Of a DNA stretch of 20,875 nucleotides, positions 1 through 9,606 are shown in pieces. The DNA comes from Stentor coeruleus (Eukaryota; Ciliophora; Heterotrichea; Heterotrichida; Stentoridae). The position numbers and the translations under genes were made by a program. The notes beneath the pieces were generated by a model. The model had not been told where the DNA came from and ran no database searches. It worked only from the letters and a program-made list of their open reading frames with translations. The stretch is taken from positions 1 to 20,875 of the forward strand of contig MPUH01001215.1 in NCBI GenBank assembly GCA_001970955.1, read 5' to 3'. Position 1 is the first letter of the stretch. Each line of letters opens with the position of its first letter.

Positions 1-450
1 GTTGCTATATTAGGAAGTATGAATATTGTTTTTACTTTAATTTAATGATGAGGAATTACTGATAAGCAATTTCATTTGACGCTGAATTCATTATCTCGTA
101 AATTATTTCCACTAAAATTTGGATTTTCAGATTTCATCATATCTTAATCTTGAATTTTTTTCAGTATTTAAAAATTTATTCAATACTTTATTTCTATTCA
201 TATTCTCTCAAAAAGTAATTCCTAATATTCATCTAATACAATCATCTATTATTCATGCTATATCTTTTGAAAATCATCCTTTATCCATAATACACATCCA
301 ATTTTATTTTTAAAATCCACTTAATCCTATTGCCCCAATCAAAAAAATAATTTTCAATCTAAAAAGCTACTATTCTCATTTTTTCTCATATCATTTCACA
401 ATTCACATAGGTTAAAAATCCATTTATAAGTCATGTAAATCATTATAAGC
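1..450. other. 5' flank of the DENN gene, no gene seen
   Basis: AT-rich leader with a marked strand bias: by hand count 181-360 holds 38 C but only 4 G on the + strand. A 64-codon open frame at 119-313 is Phe/Ile/Leu-rich low-complexity sequence and is not convincing as a gene. The stretch probably carries the promoter and 5' UTR of the gene starting at 451, but no specific promoter element is recognised. Confidence 0.6.
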
Positions 451-2758
451 ATGGAAGCGTTATTCACAGAGCTGCAAAAACCTTATACTCAGCTAGTTGA
501 CTCAATAAGCGTTCTAGGCTTAAGCGTAAAAAATCTAAGAGGTATTCAAATAAGCAGACATGCTCCTTGGAAGTAAAAATTCAGGTGCTCCTGAGATAAT
601 CTTCCAATTGCCTCCAGGTTCAAATGTAGTGAAGCAAAGTCAAATGGAAGTAAGATTTAATTAGATGATTTTTACTGAAGGGGAGATTTTTCTAGAGACA
701 TCTCCAAAAGCTCAAAAATTCTTTTCTACCATTGTCACTAATGAGTATGGCGAATTCACGCATTTGCACTGTTTGATAACTTATCAACACATAACCCCAA
801 ATATTATAAACTGGTCCAAAGACCGTGTGAGCAATTTAAAATTCCTAAAAGATCTTAAAAACCCTTATCCAAATGACGAGAATTTTTCTTTATATGTGCC
901 AATTGCTCTATGTCTAGTCACTAACAGTAGGTATATTGATGTATTTAGAGAAATCCTTATGACTTTAAATTCTTTTCTTGAAGGCATTAAAAGTACTCGC
1001 ATTAAAGTTAACAGCATAGTAGCCTCAGTTGAATTCATGAGGGCTGCTTGTCTTTTACTTAACGATCTGGTCATCCCACCCTACGACATTGAACTTAATG
1101 TAAAAATTGGTGATTGCGACATCAGTATCCCTGTAGAAGTAAGTTCAGGGCTTCTCCACACAGAAAAATGTATCGCTGTATTACTAGATCTAATTGATAT
1201 TAGGAATATAATTGAGCTCTGGGAATGTCTCTTATTAAACAAACACGCTTTTATAAGAAGTTGTAATGAGTATTTGCTATATCTAATCCTTGAAGCTGTT
1301 AAAGAGCTCCTTTTCCCTCTAAAGTGGTCATTATATATTGTCCCAGTACTAGGTCCAAAACTTATTGAATATATGTCTTCACCTGTTCCAATATTAATTG
1401 GCATAAATTCAACACAAGTATCTGTCGAATCTGCTTTAAAAGAAAACCCATCTGCTGTGATTTTAGATATAGATTCAAATATTTTATACAACTCTTCATC
1501 TTCCTTATGTGATTGTCAAACCGCAATTATAAGTAAAAAACTTCAACTAGCTAAAGCTTATTATTATGTAAAAAGAGACCGTCTTAGCACTTATAGGATG
1601 AACAGCCTTGAAAATAATATTGAAGATGAAGAATTCGTCCGTACTGCAAAAACCTTACTCACAACAAGTCTTGAAGACAGGGAAAAAGTATTCATCGCAC
1701 TTATACGGCATATTTTTCTAGACTTTTTCATTAGAGGCTTGGGTAAATTCAATGTTTTTTTCACTTATGACTCATTTGAAGAACATTTTGAGTTTAGTAC
1801 TGAGAAGTTCCTCCAGAGTATTAAAAAATGTTCCCATTGCAAAATGGAAGAGTTCTGGAAAGAGTTTGTTGAATCAAGCACTTTTCAGCATTTTCTTCAA
1901 TATGAAGGCAAATGCGATGATAGTTATTATCGAAGGTATTTTGGAATATTGATTAATATGAAAAATGGAGAGTATGAAATTTCTAATACAAAATCTAGCT
2001 ATGTTTTTAATATCGAAAGGGGTATTAGTCCACGGCAGCTTATGAATTTAATAAAAGAAAGCAAAGACAAATCTATAGGGAGTTTTTTAAGCGATTCAAT
2101 ATCTTTTCTTAGACTAGAAATAGTAAACCATCTGAAGTTCTATAAGGATTATTATAAAAGTGGTGAAGTAATGGAAAGATACCAAACCCCAGATGAAGTA
2201 AATGAAACTTATAGTTTGTATTATGGCAAATATGGGATAATAAGAGTTGCATCTTTGTTATTAGGGCATATATCCCCTGAAAAATTCATTGAGTTTAGTA
2301 TTGTGAATGAGATTATATTACCAAAACTAGCTTGTGAGATTAATCCTTGGACTTTTTGGGAAACTTCTATACTTCAATTGTATTATTTAATCAAAAAAAA
2401 GCCTTGCACTTGGGATTTGCCGAGAATTCTTGGGATTATTAGAATTCTTAATGCTAACGATACGAAAATGCTCATGGCTTATCAGCTTATAAGTGGGATT
2501 TTGAATGAAATTATGGGGATTAATACAGATGTGCTTTCAGAACTTATACAATTTAAGGGCAAAGTGGGGAATTTAGCGAGATTGTTGATAATACAGGGAT
2601 GCACACCTTTGAATAAAGCTAGAAGTGAGTTTTTTGGCCCTGAGGAACTGAGGATTGAAGCTGAACTGATAGCTGAGTCTAAAAAACCGGAGAAAAACCT
2701 GACACCTGCTAATGCTAATGTTAAAGGCAAGAGGAAATTTTCACTTTTCCGATGGTAG
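451..2758 (+). CDS. DENN-domain protein (putative Rab GEF), two tiny introns
   Basis: Spliced model 451-541, 558-649, 665-2758, giving 758 residues. DENN proteins are usually guanine-nucleotide exchange factors for Rab GTPases and act on membranes during vesicle traffic. Residues about 1-110 match the upstream DENN part, with an IIFQLPPGSNV strand and an FFSTIVTNEYGE stretch. Residues about 135-320 match the central DENN part, with CLVTNSRYIDVFREIL, a leucine-rich helix around LLLNKHAFIRSCNEYL, then VPVLGPKLIEYMSSPVPILI. A downstream DENN-like helical segment ends near FWKEFVESSTFQHFL. The last 250 or so residues are helical and unassigned, and the C-terminus is basic. The model starting at the ATG at 665 would lose 61 residues including the first DENN strand, so splicing decides the start. 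The stop is TAG. The Rab partner cannot be told from sequence. Confidence 0.85.
542..557 (+). other. 16-nt intron 1 of the DENN gene
   Basis: GTATTCAAATAAGCAG has GT..AG ends and phase 1. Without removal the frame reaches TAA right after residue 40. With removal the frame runs on through 92 nt into the second intron and the protein keeps DENN character. A 13-nt variant ending at 554 would also keep the frame, but 16 nt matches the known heterotrich intron size. Confidence 0.75.
650..664 (+). other. 15-nt intron 2 of the DENN gene
   Basis: GTAAGATTTAATTAG, GT..AG, phase 0. It ends in an in-frame TAG that would stop translation if retained. Its removal joins the frame to the long open frame that starts at 665. 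Confidence 0.88.
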
Positions 2759-2934
2759 GGAATGTGTATAATAGTTATTATTATTCTTAGCATACAAACC
2801 TTTGTCTTATTTTTCCTTTTAACTTATAAATTTTACATATAAAATTCTTCTGATCAACAAATATATATACAATATCAATAATAACTAGCAGCAAAAAATT
2901 ATTGTATACTAAATACTAAAATTAATATATTAAT

Positions 2935-4191
2935 CTAACGAGGCTGAGGTGTCTCTGAAGTTATACTAAAGCTGTTAAAATTCTTATGTGCTGAAAAAAT
3001 ACTTTTAAAATGTTCAAAATGTGAGCTTTGAAGCGCTTCAAAATACTGCCTCCTCCTTAAAGGAGTTTCATCAAAAGCTCCTCTTCCTTTATGTGTCTTA
3101 TCTATTTCACAAACATCAATAAGAGCATTAAGCCTTGTTCTAAGCCTTTTGACCTTATTTTTAACCTCAGTTTTTATTTCCTTATCTTGCCAGCAACAAG
3201 CTAATGACTCTATATTTTTATATTGTTTTTCTTTAATTAAACTTTTAAACCCTGCCCATTTTATTGCTAAAACACTAGCTGAGCTCGACAAAACATAAGC
3301 TTTTGAACACCTTGGCATCTTTTCAATAGTTTCTTTAATCCCAATAGCATTTAACGGTTTTGCTATATATAAAAATTGACAATAACTAGTCTCAAAAGTT
3401 AAAGTTTCTCGGATGTTTCTATCTAAAGGAAGGCGATTAAATGTTTTTAATGTGACTAAAGATGATAACTCAGCTTCACCAGCTGTAAGAATATAAAAAT
3501 ACTGGCTTGGTTGAGATATAGAAAAAATATAGGAGTTTTTTGGGAAGTCAATAGGAAAAGCTAGATGAGCGAGTTGTTGTAGTTGAGCAGGTCGGCATTT
3601 GGAGAATAAATTGACTTTTGATAGGAGATTTTCTGTTTCAGATAAGTTTTTTATTGATTTGTTTCTGAAAATATCTGAGAAAGCTGAGAGTGATAGGGAG
3701 AGCGAGAAAATGCTTGACTTGCAGAGAATAGAAGAAAATTTATTGCATGGGTTTATGAGGAGGTTGTATGGGCCTAGAGAGATTTCATCGTCGATGAGAG
3801 CTTTACCAGAGATGATAAAGAATACATTGTCGTTAGGAAGAAAATCACCTTCTTTAAAATTAGAAACAGTAATCGCTTTCAGGAACCGTCTTCTTGTAAT
3901 TTTTTCAATACCTTTCAGGTAAGAAAAAAAACTCAAATGATATTTAATAACCTTTTTCTCAACCTCATTATTCAATACACAACTGCAATTTAAATCAGAA
4001 ATATTGTATTTCTTGACAATTTTTTCTTCTTGCAATGACTTCTTAAAATCTTCTCTTTTTAATAGCCAGCTCGGGATAACTTGATTAGCACAAAGTAAAG
4101 GCTTCAATTGCTGTTTGTTGGGAAGTATAGGTATTTTTTTATTAGGATTTCTAAGTTTATTGTCAACTGATATTGATCTTCGATGTTGCAT
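2935..4191 (-). CDS. Protein with degenerate cyclic-nucleotide-binding domains
   Basis: 418 residues, unspliced, stop TAG. The family fold binds cAMP or cGMP in kinases, channels and many ciliate signalling proteins. Residues about 88-150 resemble half of one such domain: RRRFLKAI, then GDFLPNDNVFFIISGKA. Residues about 190-320 resemble a second: LFSKCRPAQLQQLA, then a FPKNSYIFS strand and YFYILTAGEAEL. Neither copy shows the usual phosphate-binding cassette (FGE-x-A-L followed by R-x-A), so ligand binding is doubtful and the domains may be structural. The N-terminal 60 residues and the last 80 are basic and probably disordered. The gene starts only 35 bp after the stop of the membrane protein at 4550-4227, on the same strand. 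Base composition flips inside the gene (see findings). The exact function is not recognised. Confidence 0.75.
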   Translation of the reverse strand: MQHRRSISVDNKLRNPNKKIPILPNKQQLKPLLCANQVIPSWLLKREDFKKSLQEEKIVKKYNISDLNCSCVLNNEVEKKVIKYHLSFFSYLKGIEKITRRRFLKAITVSNFKEGDFLPNDNVFFIISGKALIDDEISLGPYNLLINPCNKFSSILCKSSIFSLSLSLSAFSDIFRNKSIKNLSETENLLSKVNLFSKCRPAQLQQLAHLAFPIDFPKNSYIFSISQPSQYFYILTAGEAELSSLVTLKTFNRLPLDRNIRETLTFETSYCQFLYIAKPLNAIGIKETIEKMPRCSKAYVLSSSASVLAIKWAGFKSLIKEKQYKNIESLACCWQDKEIKTEVKNKVKRLRTRLNALIDVCEIDKTHKGRGAFDETPLRRRQYFEALQSSHFEHFKSIFSAHKNFNSFSITSETPQPR

Positions 4192-4226
4192 GCTAATTAT
4201 TACTAAAAAAAATATATAAAAATTGA

Positions 4227-4550
4227 TTAATCCTTAGGCTTGTATCTGTTATGAACTCCCTTTGAATAAGCCAAAGGCCACGACCCTCTTCTTTTTAGTT
4301 CTTGTCTAGCAGAGACTACTTTGATCTGAGGATTATATAGTACTGAATATGATTTACCTTTGTTATGAACCAGACTGAATAAAGGGTAAAATACCCCGAA
4401 AAAATAAAGAAGTACAGAGATTGTCAATATTACAAGCCACTCCTTCCATAATGATACTGACCAATTTTGCCGTACTAGCCAAGCATACTCAATCTGACTA
4501 GCTAAATAGCCAATAGAAAGTCCAAAGAACAATGCAAGAGCATCCCACAT
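4227..4550 (-). CDS. Small two-pass membrane protein, function unknown
   Basis: 107 residues, stop TAA, not recognised as a known family. Two hydrophobic segments are visible: residues about 4-18 (ALALFFGLSIGYLAS) and about 37-60 (EWLVILTISVLLYFFGVFYPLF). They are linked by a Trp-rich loop. The last 45 residues are basic and polar (ELKRRGSWPLAYSKG, then RYKPKD) and probably lie on one face of the membrane. Six tryptophans, all TGG, in 107 residues is high. The open frame, codon use and the short 35-bp gap to the next co-oriented gene support a real gene. It may be a small subunit of a membrane complex, such as a mitochondrial one, but no evidence decides this. Confidence 0.65.
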   Translation of the reverse strand: MWDALALFFGLSIGYLASQIEYAWLVRQNWSVSLWKEWLVILTISVLLYFFGVFYPLFSLVHNKGKSYSVLYNPQIKVVSARQELKRRGSWPLAYSKGVHNRYKPKD

Positions 4551-5277
4551 TTTTTATGAAATTAGGTTTGGAAATTTGCTTAAAAATTAGAATTGATGCT
4601 ATTTTAGTTAGTTAAGATATATAGTTTATATTATAAGGGTTAATATAAAGGTTGAATTTAAAAGCTGTTAGTTATGATTATGCTATGATTCAAATTAGAA
4701 GATTTTGGAATAAAATGTTGTGTGCAATTGCTAGATATTTATACTTCTAGCAACATAAAACTTATATAGTTTATACATGTCAATCGTTAAAAATTGTAAA
4801 CTAATTTTCTTAATATTTTCCCGTATAAATGAGTTTCATTATATATATTTATAATTTCACCTTAAGTGCTTTAAGTGTAGATCTTTTCCTAAGAATATAA
4901 CTTCAGTTTTACTTAAGATTCTTTTGACTTCTCATCATTCATTTTATATATAAAATAATTCTATCCAACTTGAGTATTTATTTTATTTAACAACTCTGAT
5001 TAAATATCCATAAAAGCCTACCCAATAAGTTCTCTATCCTCTGATAAAAAACAAGCATAGAGTGTTCGTTAATACGCATAATAATTGTCACACTGAATGG
5101 CTCTCTTTATTCTATTCTAACACAGGCCAATTAGCAAAAATATCAATCAGGTCCTCGAGTTTAATTTCAAGAGCTTTAATCAAAGATCTAGATTGCATCT
5201 TTACCTAACTTATAATCAAAGTTTTATCATAATGCCTAAAAAATATATTTTGGGTTTTAAGGCTTAATGATTTAAGT
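4551..5277. other. Intergenic region between two minus-strand genes
   Basis: AT-rich. 4551-4740 is G-rich on + (C-rich on the coding strand), as in the 5' flanks of other genes here. One short minus-strand frame, 5198-5112 (28 codons plus TAG), reads MQSRSLIKALEIKLEDLI and so on, and looks protein-like. It has no detectable splice partner and is not called as a gene. Nothing else is recognised. Confidence 0.5.
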
Positions 5278-5757
5278 CTAAGGGTTCCTAATATCGATTA
5301 GAACTACACCTCGATAAGCATCTCCATAAAGATGCTGGCTTATTTTCCCTCTGACTATTCGTCCAATGCACCATAAAAGCTTATACTTGTCTAAAGTAAT
5401 TTCTATGTCTTCAAAGTCTTTAGTAAGCATTTTTCTAGTCCATTCGATGATTTTTCCATCTTGAGAAAACTCAACGCTTTGGAGGCTGTTTTTGTAGTCG
5501 TAATTAGGAAAACTATTATCTTTACTGTGATGATCAGAGACAAGATGATTTTCTAAATCAAATACCCAGATATCGGAATCAGACATTGATGAATCACCTT
5601 GAGGAGATTTTAGACCTAAACCAATATACCCTTTGTTGATGCTTTGATAAAGAGTGAATTTTATATGAGAGTTAGAAGTGGTCCAGGTAAGGTTGAACTT
5701 GTTTAAGACTTCGAGGGAGTATACTAAAGATAGGATTAGAATACTCAAAATGAACAT
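5278..5757 (-). CDS. Secreted DOMON-domain protein
   Basis: 159 residues, stop TAG. Residues 1-15 (MFILSILILSLVYSL) are a typical signal peptide, so the protein is probably secreted or lumenal. Residues about 20-155 are a single DOMON domain, a beta-sandwich that in relatives binds haem or sugars and often works with redox partners such as cytochrome b561. Matching features are LTWTTSNSHIKFTLY, GYIGLGL, the MSDSDIWVFDL stretch, a VSDHH turn, WTRKMLTKDFED and the closing LLWCIG then QHLYGD and RGVVLIDI. The usual Met that ligates haem in some DOMONs could be Met58 in the SSMSDSD turn, but this is a guess. No membrane anchor or cytochrome b561 part follows, so it is a stand-alone domain. No intron is needed. 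Confidence 0.82.
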   Translation of the reverse strand: MFILSILILSLVYSLEVLNKFNLTWTTSNSHIKFTLYQSINKGYIGLGLKSPQGDSSMSDSDIWVFDLENHLVSDHHSKDNSFPNYDYKNSLQSVEFSQDGKIIEWTRKMLTKDFEDIEITLDKYKLLWCIGRIVRGKISQHLYGDAYRGVVLIDIRNP

Positions 5758-6239
5758 GGATTTATTATGACTTGGAAGATAAAAGATGATATGGTTATAA
5801 TAATTTTTTAGATGGTAAAGTTATAGTGATATTGGAAATATGATAGAGAAAATGTAGGTGGAAATTTTAGGATTTCTTACTTGAGGATACAGCTTTAGGG
5901 GAAGCCTTTAGATTTTTTATAATAGTAATCATTAAAATTTTATAAAATACTTGAAATTTAATGTGATTTGAATAGATTTTTGATTTGAATCAAGTTATAA
6001 ATTCCAAAAAATATCATATTCTACAGTATTTTAATTAATTAACCTTTATTCCGTGAAAGGCATAGCAATTTCATTACATTGTGTGCATTTTGTGCTGAAA
6101 ATTATGACAAGCCTAAATTAAATCGAACAATTTCCTTAATCAACTATCAATTCAGCATTTTATAATTAAAATTTTATCTATGCTATTTAGTGAAAATAAC
6201 ATGTTATTTCATATTAAGCGTTTTATAAATATATATAAA
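5758..6239. other. Divergent intergenic region, no gene seen
   Basis: Lies between the DOMON gene (-) and the small acylated protein (+), so it should contain both promoters. Its left part, about 5760-5910, is G-rich on + and its right part is C-richer, as expected if each gene has a C-rich coding-strand leader. Two upstream in-frame ATGs for the next gene lie at 6180 and 6201. No other feature is recognised. Confidence 0.5.
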
Positions 6240-6521
6240 ATGGGTGTGTGTATATCAAAAAAGAAAATTGGCAAACTCCAAAAGCACTTAGAAGACTTAA
6301 AAAAGGAAGAAGCCAACAAAAAATGCATATTGCAGACAAACACCAACAGTTTAGCTATCCCAACTTATTACAGCAAAATTTTAACAAAAATTGTTTTAAG
6401 GCAGCCAGCTTTACAGGATTTGAAGCAAAATAAATTATATACATCAAGAATACAAATAAATTCAAGTCAAGGCACAACAACTCAACAAAATAGAATGGCG
6501 ATCAAAGAAAATAATATTTAA
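6240..6521 (+). CDS. Small protein with MGxC dual-acylation N-terminus
   Basis: 93 residues from the ATG at 6240, stop TAA. The start MGVCISKKK fits N-myristoylation (Gly2, Ser6) with an adjacent palmitoylatable Cys4 and a basic cluster, which together usually anchor a protein to the cytosolic face of the plasma or ciliary membrane. This is why 6240 is chosen over the in-frame ATGs at 6180 and 6201, which would add 20 or 13 residues and bury the motif. The rest is polar and basic: a charged helix at about 7-30 (KIGKLQKHLEDLKKEEANKK) and a Gln/Thr/Asn-rich tail. No domain is recognised. An overlapping frame at 6248-6433 is a shadow. Confidence 0.6.
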   Translation: MGVCISKKKIGKLQKHLEDLKKEEANKKCILQTNTNSLAIPTYYSKILTKIVLRQPALQDLKQNKLYTSRIQINSSQGTTTQQNRMAIKENNI

Positions 6522-9267
6522 AATTTATGAAGGTGGTAATTAACCATGTAAATTAGAATTTAATTTTAACTTTTATGTAAAGTTTTCGAAATGGTTGCTT
6601 TAACTAGTTATCACTGGAAAATAAATTTATTTAACTGGCTTTATAGGATGTCTGAGTTTGAGTTGATACTAGGTTTATATTAGTAATAATGCTGGATAAA
6701 GAGGTAGAGAACTAATTGGGGGAATTATTAGTTAAAATAGTAGGAATATATCAAATAAAATATAGGGAATGCAGATTGATATGATGCATAAACTACTAGC
6801 AGGAAAATTTATTTGAAAGAAGGAAATAATTTTTTAATATCAGCCTTCGGCAAAAATCTAAATTTTTGCATAGAAAATTATATCTAATAAAGCACAACTC
6901 ATAATATTTAATTTGATATTAATTCACACTTATGCATGCAACCTTATCAATTACCAAAACCTTCAGCTGCATTTTATCTCAAAAATTTATATTAAAATAT
7001 AACTCTTACACTCATATTTATATACAACTTTATTATCTAAATCAAATTAATATCCTAATCATTAAAATACTACTATCTTTAAACTTAATCAAAAACTCAA
7101 TCTAAAAAACTCAAACACAACTTAAACTTAACTTTAAAATAATTAGTATGTGTAGCATTGGGGAAAAAAAGAAAATCTCCCGAAAGTAACGAAAGGGTAA
7201 GTGAAGGTCATCCAGGTTATTATTCAAGTGTGAAACTTAAACACATATAATTGATGTTGACAACTTTGTAATTTTCGAAGAAAGGGCCTATAATGGTAAA
7301 TTTGAAGATCACTTATCAAGCCCAGAAAGCATAATCTCAGAACTAAAGGCAGAAAAGTTGGAAAAAAGCTTATTTTGAAATTTAATCTCTTCAGAGAACT
7401 AAATATAATTAATGCTAATGAGTTTTTACTCATCTTTGCTTTATTCAAATGAAATTTAATATTTTAAGTAGGTGCATTATGCTGTTCTAAGCAATTCTAC
7501 CTCTTTGGTGTCATTGGACTTGTAACGGGTATTTCAAATAAAATTCTTAACCTTAGGTCCTGAGTTTTATCATTTTTGAGTTATTTTGAAAAGGGGAAAA
7601 CTAAAGGTTAATTAAGGCCCTGGGACTGAGAATTTGCAAAAAATCTATTTGAAGGCTTGGAAAATTCCTAAGGTTGTGCTAAAAACTAAATTTTGAAATT
7701 TTTATGGAAATTTCACTCCTTAGTTAGATTCTGATTATTTGTGTATTTTGGAATTTCTTGTCAAACCTTGACTGAAAAGTATTGTTTAATAGGTTTCCCA
7801 AGAGTTGTTTATAAAACCCTTTGTAGATTTTATTATTGTATATTATTAGTTTTTCAATATTTTTTTCTAGCCTTCAAAATTTGGATTGTCATAGGTCTCT
7901 TTATATTGTAAGAACCCTTGTGTTTTGAACACTGCTGCTTTGGTTAAAATTTTGGAAGTTTGCTTGGATTTTATTAAGTTTAAAGGGCTATTAGGTAGGC
8001 TATTTTTTTGGATTTTGTGTGTATTTTCATGTTAGGTTGCTAAACAGATTGAAATTATAAATCTAATGCTAAAACCTCGCCAGAACCTCTACCACTAAAT
8101 TCTAAGTTTCCCTAATAGGATGAGCTTGCATTTTCTAAACTATTACTTATGCTTTATTTTAACTTTGCTAAACACAATATTTGAATTAGACTTAAAGAAA
8201 TTTTACAGGTTTGCGCTCTCTGCGTTAATTTTGAGAAGACTTTTAAATTCAAAACTTGAATTTCTATTAATAAATTCGAGATATTTATGTTCTTTGAGCT
8301 ACTGCTTAATGCAAATATTGCTTGGTAATGCATTTAAATCACTATTAAAGTTAATATTTGAGGTCATATTAAAGAAACTTGACTACCAAGATTATTATTT
8401 AATAAGCCTAGGCTAATAGATTTATTCCCAAAAAATTCTAGTATTCCCTATCAACTTGAAATTAGATAAATTAGCAGTGTAGTCTCCTATCATGCTTAAT
8501 ATGCTTATGATAAACTCTCCTTCTTTGTTCCTGATAAAAATTAGAAGATTTGGTTTTAGAATATTACTTTTTCAAATAATGCTTTTACCTTACTTGAAAA
8601 AGCTTTAGTTTTGTGAAAATTTTGCCTTCCATCGTTGCAAATTATTAGAGCTGAGGCGTTTCTTCTGAATTTAATGCCCTAGTTATTTTTATTTTGCCAA
8701 GCTTGGTTTGGATAAAATATATAAATTTTGTAAGCTAATTATTTACTTTGAATAATTTTTGGTGTATTGAGATTTTATTATAGAGAAAAGGCTAATTGGT
8801 TTATTTGATTAATTAATTTCTGAACTTAAAAATTTATTTTGTATTAATTATAGTTTATAGATTTATACTTTTTAAAGGAATATTTAGATTTAGTGATTAT
8901 AATTTTTAAGTTTAATAAGTCCAAAAGGAAATTTTTAATTGAATTATGAGTTTGGAAAATACTATAGGCTAGACGGATTAAATAATTTTACTAGGAGTAA
9001 GATATTATTTGTATTTTAAGGGATAATTTTATTGCAAAAGAACAGAGATTAATTCCTATGCATAAGATTGGGGATTTTTTTAGTTTCAAATTACAGGAAT
9101 GTGATAAAAAGATCTGAATAATTTCTGAAGACTTTGAAGAATAAGCTGGATAAAAAATCCTAGGAAAAAATGCCCATTACCAAATACTTCCAGAATTTTT
9201 TTATTCAGTTTTCTCAATTTGCTAACTTGCATATTTACAATTTTCTGCAAACTTAATTAATTTATTA
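6522..9267. other. Long region without a convincing gene
   Basis: 2.7 kb between the acylated protein and the coiled-coil gene. 6522-7140 is plain AT-rich sequence with a hairpin at 6850-6869 and a 30-codon frame at 6591-6683. About 7145-8700 has somewhat higher GC (one counted line, 7921-7980, is 30%) and contains protein-like shards in several frames, including a possible spliced start at 7148 and an acidic stretch ending at a TGA near 7378, but no intact frame. The open frame at 8120-8416 (+) is Leu/Phe/Ile-rich, as expected of an antisense shadow. 8700-9267 is AT-rich again. It could be a decayed gene or a non-coding RNA locus; the sequence does not decide. Confidence 0.5.
6850..6869. repeat. 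Perfect 8-bp inverted repeat (hairpin)
   Basis: GCAAAAAT and ATTTTTGC flank a 4-nt loop CTAA. It lies 330 bp downstream of the small acylated-protein gene. A hairpin of this size can arise by chance in AT-rich DNA. Confidence 0.5.
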
Positions 9268-9606
9268 TTACAAGCTTAATCTTGCTTTAATAATACTGCT
9301 TTTATTAATTGACCTTAGTTCATTTCTGAGTTGTTCAATCTCAGTAAGTTTTTCTTTATTTCGTTCTTTTTTCTTTGCCCTTAATTGATAAAACAATTCA
9401 TTTAGTTTGTTTGTACTTTCAGTTAAATCATGGAAAAATAAGTTATTTGTTGATTCCAATTCTTTTCGAAAATTCAAAAACAGGACTTCATGCTCTTGAA
9501 AAGTTGGTTGCAAAGTGGTCTGTCTGGTGTGCTTAAATGAAGTCCTCACCAAACGGTTTGTTCCAATTATCTGAGAAAACGTGTGAGTTTTTTCTCTATT
9601 TGCCAT
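9268..9606 (-). CDS. Small coiled-coil protein, function unknown
   Basis: 112 residues, stop TAA, no recognised family. The N-terminal 40 residues are polar and basic (MANREKTHTFSQIIG, then FKHTRQTTLQPTF). Residues about 40-105 are a highly charged amphipathic helix with heptad-like spacing (FRKELESTNNLFF, NKLNELFYQLRAKKKERNKE, IEQLRNELRSI) and probably form a coiled coil. It could be a cytoskeletal or basal-body adaptor, but this is only suggested by its shape. No intron is needed. The 5' flank follows directly at 9607 with no clear signal. Confidence 0.6.
   Translation of the reverse strand: MANREKTHTFSQIIGTNRLVRTSFKHTRQTTLQPTFQEHEVLFLNFRKELESTNNLFFHDLTESTNKLNELFYQLRAKKKERNKEKLTEIEQLRNELRSINKSSIIKARLSL

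Noticed and set aside
119..313. 64-codon + frame upstream of the DENN gene
   Set aside because: Phe/Ile/Leu-rich, low in sequence complexity, and explained by the C- and T-rich leader. No domain, and it lies where the promoter or 5' UTR should be.
3599..3922. 107-codon + frame inside the cyclic-nucleotide-domain gene
   Set aside because: It lies opposite the conserved minus-strand frame and coincides with the G-rich skew block, which removes stops on +. It is a shadow.
8120..8416. 98-codon + frame rich in Leu, Phe and Ile
   Set aside because: This composition is typical of frames antisense to Lys/Asn/Glu-rich sequence, as in the known shadows at 15484-15849 and 16466-17144. No domain or splice partner is seen.
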